Shown piece by piece: positions 1-10,311 of a stretch of 64,000 nt of DNA (its first letter is position 1; every line of letters begins with the position of its first letter). The notes below the pieces were generated by a model. The model searched no databases, was not told the origin of the DNA, and saw nothing but the letters and a program-made list of their open reading frames with translations. This stretch comes from Halichondria panicea. Taxonomy: Eukaryota; Porifera; Demospongiae; Suberitida; Halichondriidae. The DNA lies in the NCBI RefSeq assembly GCF_963675165.1, contig NC_087393.1, forward strand, positions 1,548,502 to 1,612,501, read 5' to 3'. The position numbers were made by a program, and so were the translations under genes.

Positions 1-560
1 ACAACTGCACGAGGTAGTACAATAACAATACACACGCAGATATCCACGATACAGGTATATATATAGCTTGTACTATTATATGAACACCTATTGCAATTAG
101 AAGCTGTTATCCAACCCATTTACAACTGAGTAGTAGTAAACACTCTTTGATCCCTGTCGTGCATGTACTGTGCACATTTTGTGTGCATGTGCTTGCACTT
201 GACCCCATACGACAAACCACATTTACAACTTCAGACACCCGCATATTTTTGTGCTTTCCACATATTTTGTCTCGGTAGTCTTCTTTAAAAAAGAGGGTCT
301 TTAAAGGGTGGATGGTGGGCTTTAGGCTGACCACAGCCAATGTACCCTGGAGTATCCTGAGAGTTTCAATAGATATTTGTTAGTGTCAGAGCACATCATG
401 GTACAAGCATGCATGCATGCAGGCAACTAATAATTGGGGAAGTATAGAATAGGAATAGGAGAGCTCTATAACATGTGACAGAAAGGTGAAACCACAATGG
501 CCAGATTTCGTAACCACGTAGATTTTATATGGGTGCATAAGGTCATGTGTCCAGTAGATC
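1..560. other. No gene recognised
   Basis: Short overlapping open frames occur on both strands, but none has a recognisable domain, plausible codon use or a paired splice structure. The stretch ends at the TTAT word that begins the piggyBac tandem array. Confidence 0.6.
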
Positions 561-586
561 TTATTTTTCAAAACTTTTGAATCCAA

Positions 587-3500
587 ATGGAGCTGATTGG
601 ACTCCTTGACACTGTCAGCGAGCTTGAGCACACTGTCAGAGAGCTTGAGGAGGACCAGGAAGTCTGTTATGACCATGACGAGCCCAGTGATGACGATTTT
701 GAGACAGATCTGGAGAGTGATTCAGGTTTGTGTCATTGCACCATTAAATAGTGGTTGGGGAGGCAGCATTGTGATGCCCTAACGATATGTGGCCTCTTTT
801 TGGCGGAGGCGTCATGTGCATGCCTTTTGTGGCTCCTCCTACATTGTGTGAGCCTCTTTTTGGCGTCGCCTTGACTGCAGTACTGTACTGTACCCTAACC
901 CCCAGTTGTTAATGATATTCATAGCACCACACGCGTGCATTACGCCCACATATTGATATTCATGGTTGTTGTGGTTTGTTGGGCTCCTCCCACGAGCCTT
1001 TGATGTGGACGAGCCTTTTCCTCTGCTGTACTGTACCTATGTGCCCTAACCCCCCCCAGTAGTTAATTATATTCATAGCACCACTAGCGTGCGGTACGCC
1101 CACATAATGACATTCATGGTTGTTGTGGTTTGTTGGGCTCCTCCCACGAGCCTTTGATGTGGACGAGCCTTTTCCTCTGCTGTACTGTACCTATGTGCCC
1201 TAACCCCCCCCCCCCCCAGTAGTTAATGATATTCATAGCACCACTAGCGTGTGGTACGCCCACATAATGACATTCATGGTTGTTGTGGTTTGTTGGGCTC
1301 CTCCCACGAGCCTTTGATGGGGACGAGCCTTTTCCACGAGCCTTTTCCTCTGCTGTACTGTACCTGTGTGCCCTAACCCCCCCCCCCAGTAGTTAATTAT
1401 ATTCATAGCACCACACTCGTGCGGTACGCCCACGTAATGACATTCATGGTTGTTGTGGTTTGTTGGGCTCCTCCCACGAGCCTTTTCCTCTGCTGTACTG
1501 TACCTATGTGCCCTAACCCCCCCCCCCCAGTAGTTAATGATATTCATAGCACCACTAGCGTGTGGTACACCCACGTAATGACATTCATGGTTGTTGTGGT
1601 TTGTTGGGCTCCTCCCACGAGCCTTTGATGTGGACGAGCCTTTTCCTCTGCTGTACTGTACCTATGTGCCCTAACCCCCCCCCCCCCCAGTAGTTAATGA
1701 TATTCATAGCACCACTAGCGTGTGGTACGCCCACGTAATGACATTCATGGTTGTTGTGGTTTGTTGGGCTCCTCCCACGAGCCTTTGATGTGGACGAGCC
1801 TTTTCCTCTGCTGTACTGTACCTATGTGCCCTAACCCCCCCCCCCCCCAGTAGTTAATGATATTCATAGCACCACTAGCGTGTGGTACGCCCACGTAATG
1901 ACATTCATGGTTGTTGTGGTTTGTTGGGCTCCTCCCACGAGCCTTTGATGTGGACGAGCCTTTTCCTCTGCTGTACTGTACCTATGTGCCCTAACCCCCC
2001 CCCCCCAGTTGTTAATGATATTCATAGCACCACTAGCATGTGGTACGCCCACGTAATGACATTCATGGTTGTTGTGGTTTGTTGGGCTCCTCCCACGAGC
2101 CTTTGATGGGGACGAGCCTTTTCCTCTGCTGTACTGTACCTATGTGCCCTAACCCCCCCCAGTAGTTAATGATATTCATAGCACCACTAGCGTGCGGTAC
2201 GCCCACGTAATGACATTCATGGTTGTTGTGGTTTGTTGGGCTCCTCCCACGAGCCTTTGATGTGGACGAGCCTTTTCCTCTGCTGTACTGTACCTATGTG
2301 CCCTAAACCCCCCCCCCCCAGTAGTTAATGATATTCATAGCACCACTAGCGTGCGGTACGCCCACATAATGACATTCATGGTTGTTGTGGTTTGTTGGGC
2401 TCCTCCCACGAGCCTTTGATGTGGACGAGCCTTTTCCTCTGCTGTACTGTACCTATGTGCCCTAACCCCCCCCCCCCCCCCAGTAGTTAATGATATTCAT
2501 AGCACCACTAGCGTGTGGTACGCCCACATAATGACATTCATAGCCTGTCCCCCACCTGCACTGGCGAGCACTCTTGTGGTACTCTAATGATATTCATGCT
2601 TTGTTTCCGTGCAGATGCTGCAGTGGAGGATGATGACGAAATGGTCGATGGCATGGCTCCGACTCCCAAACGGAGGAAGCTGGCGAGGGACAATGGACTC
2701 CAAAAAGCTAAGTCCACAGGAAGATACCCCGTCTTTGGCGGTGTGGTCGGTCCTGTCGATCAACTTGATCCGTCTGTAACTCCATGCCTAGATTTTGTTA
2801 AGTTACTTTGGCCCGATAGTTTGTGTGAGTACATAGCCGAACAGACCAACCTGTACGCTAGGCAGTGTGGTGCTAAGGGTTGGTCAGCTACAAACAGTGC
2901 CGAATTGTGGGTGTTTTTGGGGATTGTACTAGAGATGGGCATTCATAGGCTCCCTGAAATTACGGACTACTGGTCCAAGGATCCCCTTTTAGGTGTACAA
3001 TGTGTGAGCAATGTAATGTCGCTCAAAAGGTTCCAAAGTTTATGGCGGTATCTGCACTGTGAGGACAATACGTCCATCACTGATGCACGTAAGGTAACTA
3101 GCAAGCTAAAAACTGTTTTAGAGACTCTTAAAGCCAACTACTTCATGAGGTATAATCCCAGTCAGGAGCTTTCCGTTGATGAGATGATGATAAAGTACAA
3201 GGGTCGTAAAAGCGGGAAAATTCATATGCCCAAGAAGCCTGTTAAACTGGGGTTCAAGGTATGGTGCTGCTCATGTTCATGCTGTGGGTATCTCTGTGTG
3301 TTTGATGTATACAGTGGTAAGCTCACCGATTCCTCTGGGAAAAAGATAGCTGTGAAAGGGCTTGTGAAAAATGTAGTCCATCGTTTACTCACTCCTTTTT
3401 ATGGTCATCAGCATGTTGTGTACATGGACAACTTTTACACGTCCGGTCCATTGATAGAAGAGTTGGCTAAGCAAAATGTGTTTACTGTCGGCACAATTTT

Positions 3501-4182
3501 GAAGAATGCTGCTGGTTTCCCAGCAAGTCTTAAGGATGTGGTACTCGACAAAGGTGACTATACGTCCATGACTGTTGGTGATATTTCTTACTCTATGTTT
3601 AACGACCGTAGAGTTGTGTCCTTTGCAACAAATGTGTTCCCTGACCATATGCCCCACACTGTAATGCGAATGCACAAAGACGGTACCCTACGCTCTCAGA
3701 GTGTCCCCCCCTGTCTCCCTGCATATAACATGTACATGGGAGGAGTTGACAATACAGGGCGTATGAGGAAAACCTATGGGTACGATAGAAAGTGTCGGCG
3801 GTATTGGTTCAGGATTTTCTTTCAATTCCTTGACGTTAGTGTGAATAATGCATACATTCTATACAGGCACAACTGTGTCAGGGTGGGTTCAAAGGCCATG
3901 CCTTTGAAAGGGTTTCGATTGGAACTAATTCATAGTCTATTGGGTGTGCCACGTACTCGTAGCAGTGCCTCAGGTCTGGCCAGTCTAAATATCGTTTTCC
4001 CCCCATCACAGGGCGCACGTGTGAGTGCAAATAGTGTCGGAGTGTCTCGTGGGCGCTGTCAAGTGTGTGTTCGGGAGAAGATCCCTAGCAGAGAGCAGCA
4101 ACACACTGCAATGGCATGTCCCCACTGTCGCATAAGAATATGCAAAGGACACTCTGTTATCGGACACACATGTGCTAGCTAA
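587..4182 (+). CDS. piggyBac-type transposase, copy 1 (two exons)
   Basis: Exon 1 is 587-725 and exon 2 is 2615-4182, joined across a 1889-bp GT-AG intron in phase 1, giving 568 aa. The N-terminus is acidic (DDDFETDLESDS) and is followed by a basic KRRK patch near residue 65. The piggyBac DDD triad is complete: SVDE (Asp about 235), YMDNF (Asp about 318) and GGVDN (Asp about 425). The C-terminus is a cysteine/histidine cluster (CQVC, CPHC, GHTC), as in piggyBac family Zn-binding tails. A polyadenylation signal follows at 4273. piggyBac transposases cut and paste DNA at TTAA sites in the nucleus. The frame is undamaged, so the protein could be active or domesticated. No terminal inverted repeats are visible near the gene, so this copy may not be mobile. 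Confidence 0.9.
886..2533 (+). repeat. ~160-bp minisatellite inside piggyBac intron 1 (copy 1)
   Basis: About ten units of roughly 140-170 bp. Each contains a C-run after GCCCTAA, TTAATGATATTCATAGCACCAC, a GTGCGGTACGCCCAC segment, GGTTGTTGTGGTTTGTTGGG and ACGAGCCTTTTCC. Units differ by a few substitutions and by the length of the C-run (7 to about 16). The array fills almost the whole intron, and the open frames across it are artefacts of repetition. Confidence 0.9.
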
Positions 4183-4272
4183 TGTGCTGTGTGACTGATT
4201 TTTGTTAGATGGTACTCTCCTGGTCTAAATTGGCCTTGGAGAGGGGAGGAAAGGGGTATTATTTCAATGATT

Positions 4273-4278
4273 AATAAA
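4273..4278 (+). terminator. Polyadenylation signal, piggyBac copy 1
   Basis: AATAAA lies about 90 bp after the stop codon, in a short 3' UTR before the second unit begins. Confidence 0.6.
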
Positions 4279-4370
4279 ATTGTGATAAAGAATTCAGTTG
4301 TATATGAGAGGCCCTAACCCACTCTGTTGTAAATTCTGTTGTAATTATTTTTCAAAACTTTTGAATCCAA

Positions 4371-7300
4371 ATGGAGCTGATTGGACTCCTTGACACTGTC
4401 AGCGAGCTTGAGCACACTGTCAGAGAGCTTGAGGAGGACCAGGAAGTCTGTTATGACCATGACGAGCCCAGTGATGACGATTTTGAGACAGATCTGGAGA
4501 GTGATTCAGGTTTGTGTCATTGCACCATTAAATAGTGGTTGGGGAGGCAGCATTGTGATGCCCTAACGATATGTGGCCTCTTTTTGGCGGAGGCGTCATG
4601 TGCATGCCTTTTGTGGCTCCTCCTACATTGTGTGAGCCTCTTTTTGGCGTCGCCTTGACTGCAGTACTGTACTGTACCCTAACCCCCAGTTGTTAATGAT
4701 ATTCATAGCACCACACGCGTGCATTACGCCCACATATTGATATTCATGGTTGTTGTGGTTTGTTGGGCTCCTCCCACGAGCCTTTGATGTGGACGAGCCT
4801 TTTCCTCTGCTGTACTGTACCTATGTGCCCTAACCCCCCCCAGTAGTTAATTATATTCATAGCACCACTAGCGTGCGGTACGCCCACATAATGACATTCA
4901 TGGTTGTTGTGGTTTGTTGGGCTCCTCCCACGAGCCTTTGATGTGGACGAGCCTTTTCCTCTGCTGTACTGTACCTATGTGCCCTAACCCCCCCCCCCCC
5001 AGTAGTTAATGATATTCATAGCACCACTAGCGTGTGGTACGCCCACATAATGACATTCATGGTTGTTGTGGTTTGTTGGGCTCCTCCCACGAGCCTTTGA
5101 TGGGGACGAGCCTTTTCCACGAGCCTTTTCCTCTGCTGTACTGTACCTGTGTGCCCTAACCCCCCCCCCCCCAGTAGTTAATTATATTCATAGCACCACA
5201 CTCGTGCGGTACGCCCACGTAATGACATTCATGGTTGTTGTGGTTTGTTGGGCTCCTCCCACGAGCCTTTTCCTCTGCTGTACTGTACCTATGTGCCCTA
5301 ACCCCCCCCCCCCAGTAGTTAATGATATTCATAGCACCACTAGCGTGTGGTACACCCACGTAATGACATTCATGGTTGTTGTGGTTTGTTGGGCTCCTCC
5401 CACGAGCCTTTGATGTGGACGAGCCTTTTCCTCTGCTGTACTGTACCTATGTGCCCTAACCCCCCCCCCAGTAGTTAATGATATTCATAGCACCACTAGC
5501 GTGTGGTACGCCCACGTAATGACATTCATGGTTGTTGTGGTTTGTTGGGCTCCTCCCACGAGCCTTTGATGTGGACGAGCCTTTTCCTCTGCTGTACTGT
5601 ACCTATGTGCCCTAACCCCCCCCCCCCCCAGTAGTTAATGATATTCATAGCACCACTAGCGTGTGGTACGCCCACGTAATGACATTCATGGTTGTTGTGG
5701 TTTGTTGGGCTCCTCCCACGAGCCTTTGATGTGGACGAGCCTTTTCCTCTGCTGTACTGTACCTATGTGCCCTAACCCCCCCCCCCCAGTTGTTAATGAT
5801 ATTCATAGCACCACTAGCATGTGGTACGCCCACGTAATGACATTCATGGTTGTTGTGGTTTGTTGGGCTCCTCCCACGAGCCTTTGATGGGGACGAGCCT
5901 TTTCCTCTGCTGTACTGTACCTATGTGCCCTAACCCCCCCCAGTAGTTAATGATATTCATAGCACCACTAGCGTGCGGTACGCCCACGTAATGACATTCA
6001 TGGTTGTTGTGGTTTGTTGGGCTCCTCCCACGAGCCTTTGATGTGGACGAGCCTTTTCCTCTGCTGTACTGTACCTATGTGGCCTAACCCCCCCCCCCCC
6101 AGTAGTTAATGATATTCATAGCACCACTAGCGTGCGGTACGCCCACATAATGACATTCATGGTTGTTGTGGTTTGTTGGGCTCCTCCCACGAGCCTTTGA
6201 TGTGGACGAGCCTTTTCCTCTGCTGTACTGTACCTATGTGCCCTAAACCCCCCCCCCAGTAGTTAATGATATTCATAGCACCACTAGCGTGCGGTACGCC
6301 CACATAATGACATTCATGGTTGTTGTGGTTTGTTGGGCTCCTCCCACGAGCCTTTGATGTGGACGAGCCTTTTCCTCTGCTGTACTGTACCTATGTGCCC
6401 TAACCCCCCCCCCCCCCAGTAGTTAATGATATTCATAGCACCACTAGCGTGTGGTACGCCCACATAATGACATTCATAGCCTGTCCCCCACCTGCACTGG
6501 CGAGCACTCTTGTGGTACTCTAATGATATTCATGCTTTGTTTCCGTGCAGATGCTGCAGTGGAGGATGATGACGAAATGGTCGATGGCATGGCTCCGACT
6601 CCCAAACGGAGGAAGCTGGCGAGGGACAATGGACTCCAAAAAGCTAAGTCCACAGGAAGATACCCCGTCTTTGGCGGTGTGGTCGGTCCTGTCGATCAAC
6701 TTGATCCGTCTGTAACTCCATGCCTAGATTTTGTTAAGTTACTTTGGCCCGATAGTTTGTGTGAGTACATAGCCGAACAGACCAACCTGTACGCTAGGCA
6801 GTGTGGTGCTAAGGGTTGGTCAGCTACAAACAGTGCCGAATTGTGGGTGTTTTTGGGGATTGTACTAGAGATGGGCATTCATAGGCTCCCTGAAATTACG
6901 GACTACTGGTCCAAGGATCCCCTTTTAGGTGTACAATGTGTGAGCAATGTAATGTCGCTCAAAAGGTTCCAAAGTTTATGGCGGTATCTGCACTGTGAGG
7001 ACAATACGTCCATCACTGATGCACGTAAGGTAACTAGCAAGCTAAAAACTGTTTTAGAGACTCTTAAAGCCAACTACTTCATGAGGTATAATCCCAGTCA
7101 GGAGCTTTCCGTTGATGAGATGATGATAAAGTACAAGGGTCGTAAAAGCGGGAAAATTCATATGCCCAAGAAGCCTGTTAAACTGGGGTTCAAGGTATGG
7201 TGCTGCTCATGTTCATGCTGTGGGTATCTCTGTGTGTTTGATGTATACAGTGGTAAGCTCACCGATTCCTCTGGGAAAAAGATAGCTGTGAAAGGGCTTG

Positions 7301-8118
7301 TGAAAAATGTAGTCCATCGTTTACTCACTCCTTTTTATGGTCATCAGCATGTTGTGTACATGGACAACTTTTACACGTCCGGTCCATTGATAGAAGAGTT
7401 GGCTAAGCAAAATGTGTTTACTGTCGGCACAATTTTGAAGAATGCTGCTGGTTTCCCAGCAAGTCTTAAGGATGTGGTACTCGACAAAGGTGACTATACG
7501 TCCATGACTGTTGGTGATATTTCTTACTCTATGTTTAACGACCGTAGAGTTGTGTCCTTTGCAACAAATGTGTTCCCTGACCATATGCCCCACACTGTAA
7601 TGCGAATGCACAAAGACGGTACCCTACGCTCTCAGAGTGTCCCCCCCTGTCTCCCTGCATATAACATGTACATGGGAGGAGTTGACAATACAGGGCGTAT
7701 GAGGAAAACCTATGGGTACGATAGAAAGTGTCGGCGGTATTGGTTCAGGATTTTCTTTCAATTCCTTGACGTTAGTGTGAATAATGCATACATTCTATAC
7801 AGGCACAACTGTGTCAGGGTGGGTTCAAAGGCCATGCCTTTGAAAGGGTTTCGATTGGAACTAATTCATAGTCTATTGGGTGTGCCACGTACTCGTAGCA
7901 GTGCCTCAGGTCTGGCCAGTCTAAATATCGTTTTCCCCCCATCACAGGGCGCACGTGTGAGTGCAAATAGTGTCGGAGTGTCTCGTGGGCGCTGTCAAGT
8001 GTGTGTTCGGGAGAAGATCCCTAGCAGAGAGCAGCAACACACTGCAATGGCATGTCCCCACTGTCGCATAAGAATATGCAAAGGACACTCTGTTATCGGA
8101 CACACATGTGCTAGCTAA
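4371..8118 (+). CDS. piggyBac-type transposase, copy 2 (two exons)
   Basis: Exon 1 is 4371-4509 and exon 2 is 6551-8118, encoding the same 568-aa protein as copy 1, with all three catalytic aspartates and the C-terminal Cys/His cluster. The intron is 2041 bp, 152 bp longer than in copy 1, because it holds one more minisatellite unit. Identical coding exons mean either a very recent duplication or homogenisation. A polyadenylation signal follows at 8209. Which copy, if either, is expressed cannot be told from sequence. Confidence 0.9.
4669..6478 (+). repeat. ~160-bp minisatellite inside piggyBac intron 1 (copy 2)
   Basis: Same repeat as in copy 1, about eleven units. Unit order and most variant positions match copy 1, with one added unit towards the 3' end, as expected after slippage or unequal exchange. 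Confidence 0.9.
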
Positions 8119-8208
8119 TGTGCTGTGTGACTGATTTTTGTTAGATGGTACTCTCCTGGTCTAAATTGGCCTTGGAGAGGGGAGGAAAGGGGTATTATTT
8201 CAATGATT

Positions 8209-8214
8209 AATAAA
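8209..8214 (+). terminator. Polyadenylation signal, piggyBac copy 2
   Basis: AATAAA about 90 bp after the stop codon, identical in context to the one after copy 1. Confidence 0.6.
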
Positions 8215-8325
8215 ATTGTGATAAAGAATTCAGTTGTATATGAGAGGCCCTAACCCACTCTGTTGTAAATTCTGTTGTAATTATAGAGAATAATAATTTG
8301 TAGATAACTGGTATTATTAATTATC

Positions 8326-9321
8326 ATGGACTGCCGCTATATTGACCCTAATTTCAACACAACATTAACTCTGCCAGCTGATGTCTACATTATCCAAGCA
8401 GCAGTACTCTCAGTAGTGTTTCCATTGAGCTTTGTTGGGACGGTAATGAATGTTGTTTTTATCTGTCGAAAGAATACTAACTTTCTAGTAAGAAGGATAG
8501 TCTACATGACTGTCACCACTACACTACAGCTTGGAGTATTTTGGGTTTGGAGCTTTCCTGCATTTAAACCAGATGAGTCAATGTACAACTTTTGTATGGC
8601 TGCTCATCTGTTGTATGACAGTGTAGCAATTGGTTTAACATGGATCATGGCTCTACTGGTCTGCTCTATCTACTTTACCCTGGTAAGACAACTGTGTGAT
8701 TGTTTCTCAAGACGGCATCCTGCAGTGCATGATCGGTCATGTTTAAAAAATTCTTGTTTGGAAACTTTATTTGTCGTAATAACATTGTTCGTTGGGTTAA
8801 TATTCGGTGTTCTTACATACGTAGAGGATATGCTCAGCCAAGTTCTGTTAACAATAGGGTTTTATTTAATACCGGCACTATTGCTGATAAGCTTTATAGG
8901 AAATATTGCTCTAATTATCTGGTTTTGTACTCTACGAAGAAGGCAAATCGCAAGGAGAAGAGATATACTAAAAGAAATTGGAATATTTTTCGTTCTTTTC
9001 TTTATTGTTTTGCTCGTGTTAGGGATAGATTTCACTGCTCCCTTTTCATTCGCATGGTTAATAGCTGCACAAACATTTATAGCAACTTTTATATCGTGTT
9101 TCCCACTCCTAGTTTTTGTTTACATGTGCTACAGTTTTCGTAGCAGAACAAGACATGTGAGGTTTGTCAACAGAGCAGATATTGAGACGGCTAGTCCAGG
9201 ACTACGAACTGCTCCACCCTCCACTAGAATCAGCCTACCTACGAACACAGCCGATCATGCTCCCAACTTCCTGAGCCCAAGTACAGCTGAGCCTTCAGAA
9301 GTGACGCTATTGATAAACTAA
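8326..9321 (+). CDS. Seven-transmembrane receptor-like protein
   Basis: Single-exon 331-aa protein. A short N-terminus with an N-glycosylation sequon (NTT near residue 11) precedes hydrophobic segments at about 21-47, 57-77, 88-120, 145-168, 172-198, 218-240 and 245-275. This is the layout of a G-protein-coupled receptor with an extracellular N-terminus. Basic loops (RRRQIARRR after segment 5, SFRSRTR after segment 7) fit the positive-inside rule. The cytoplasmic tail of about 55 residues is rich in Ser, Thr and Pro. I cannot assign a receptor class; no DRY or NPxxY motif is clear. A decayed paralogue lies at 17742-18804 on the other strand. The start is the first ATG, 42 bp after the piggyBac array. 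Confidence 0.75.
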   Translation: MDCRYIDPNFNTTLTLPADVYIIQAAVLSVVFPLSFVGTVMNVVFICRKNTNFLVRRIVYMTVTTTLQLGVFWVWSFPAFKPDESMYNFCMAAHLLYDSVAIGLTWIMALLVCSIYFTLVRQLCDCFSRRHPAVHDRSCLKNSCLETLFVVITLFVGLIFGVLTYVEDMLSQVLLTIGFYLIPALLLISFIGNIALIIWFCTLRRRQIARRRDILKEIGIFFVLFFIVLLVLGIDFTAPFSFAWLIAAQTFIATFISCFPLLVFVYMCYSFRSRTRHVRFVNRADIETASPGLRTAPPSTRISLPTNTADHAPNFLSPSTAEPSEVTLLIN

Positions 9322-10311
9322 TCATGCAGTGCCACATGATCACACGCTTGCATGCAATTAGAACAAACAAGTTTTGTTGATAAGGTGTATTGTGTATTTC
9401 CGGCTATTTCAGCTGGGACACGCATGCATGTTCAAAGAAAGTTACTACAATTCCATGCCATTCAGTTATACATGTAACTGACTTATACTTGAACTGTTGG
9501 TCCTCCCATGAGTGTCTGAATGACTTGACTGTGGCTCCCCTCCTGGTGCGGTGGGCACTTGTAATTTGTATAATGCTGAGCAATTTAATCCCTGAGTGTA
9601 GTATATAGCAATCATATTCTCCACTAAATCATCTACACGTATGTATGAGATACATGTAAAAGCCCAATCAATCGAAGTCTTCACCTACAGATGTTCCACT
9701 AAGGCGACCGACCATGCATGTATAGCCGTGAGAGGCAAGGTCAACATAATTATGCATCATATGCAGAGTAGGCCATGCTCATTGCACCCAGCTCATGGCC
9801 GGGACCCACTATGTGTACTGACGTCCCCTTCTCCCTCCTGTACTAGGCCTATAAACTGAGTAAGAGTTCAGTGGTCTTGGTCATCCCGTCAAACTTGGCT
9901 GTGATTCTACTGGCCAGAAGGGGGTACCGGGTACAGGTGGAAAGACAGCACTGATGCCATGATGGTAAAAACTCTTCTGCTGTGTAGTGCCAAGGCCCAT
10001 CATCCTGTAGGAGGACTGGAGGCTGAGCCCACTCACTGCACCACCATGACTGCACTAGCAAGCACTGGAAAAACCTTCACTGCTAGCCTCGATCCCAGGC
10101 CGCATTAAAGAGCCTTGTGAAAGAGGCTATGGCCTACGCCCACTTGCACTGGTTGCTAAATAAACATTGCAATGACATGATCATTGGATGTCATGTTGCC
10201 AGTGATATGATCATGTCATTGCATAGCGCTTTATACACTAGACATACCTGTATGACATTTGAGAATCCAACGACAGTCTAAAATCTGGGCAATTCAAGAC
10301 CTTTTATAATA
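9322..10311. other. Intergenic, no gene recognised
   Basis: Only short unsupported open frames are seen. One copy of the TAGCCTCGATYCCAGGCC dispersed repeat lies at about 10084-10128, next to an imperfect palindrome built on ATGACATGATCA near 10170-10225. Confidence 0.6.

Larger units (their letters stand above)
565..8284 (+). repeat. Tandem duplication of a 3.8-3.9 kb piggyBac unit
   Basis: Two nearly identical head-to-tail units occupy 565-4344 (3780 bp) and 4349-8280 (3932 bp). The word TTAT lies before unit 1 (561-564), between the units (4345-4348) and after unit 2 (8281-8284). Most of the length difference is one extra minisatellite repeat in unit 2 plus variable C-runs; the transposase exons look identical. 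The unit ends are not inverted repeats of each other, and the start codon is only about 22 bp from the unit edge. It therefore looks like a duplicated internal piece of a piggyBac element rather than two complete elements. Confidence 0.85.

Noticed and set aside
1233-2106. Open frames of 60-116 codons on both strands through the minisatellite
   Set aside because: They repeat the same words in step with the repeat unit, lie inside the transposase intron and exist only because unit length is often near a multiple of three.
565-8284. Two independent complete piggyBac insertions
   Set aside because: Neither unit has terminal inverted repeats or TTAA flanks, and the unit edge is only 22 bp from the ATG; a tandem duplication fits better.
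8739-9143. 134-codon frame overlapping the seven-helix gene
   Set aside because: It is a +1 shadow of the receptor frame with Asn/Arg/Phe-rich, domain-free sequence.
9849-10061. 70-codon minus-strand frame downstream of the receptor gene
   Set aside because: No signature, no splice partners, Trp/Cys-rich random-looking composition.
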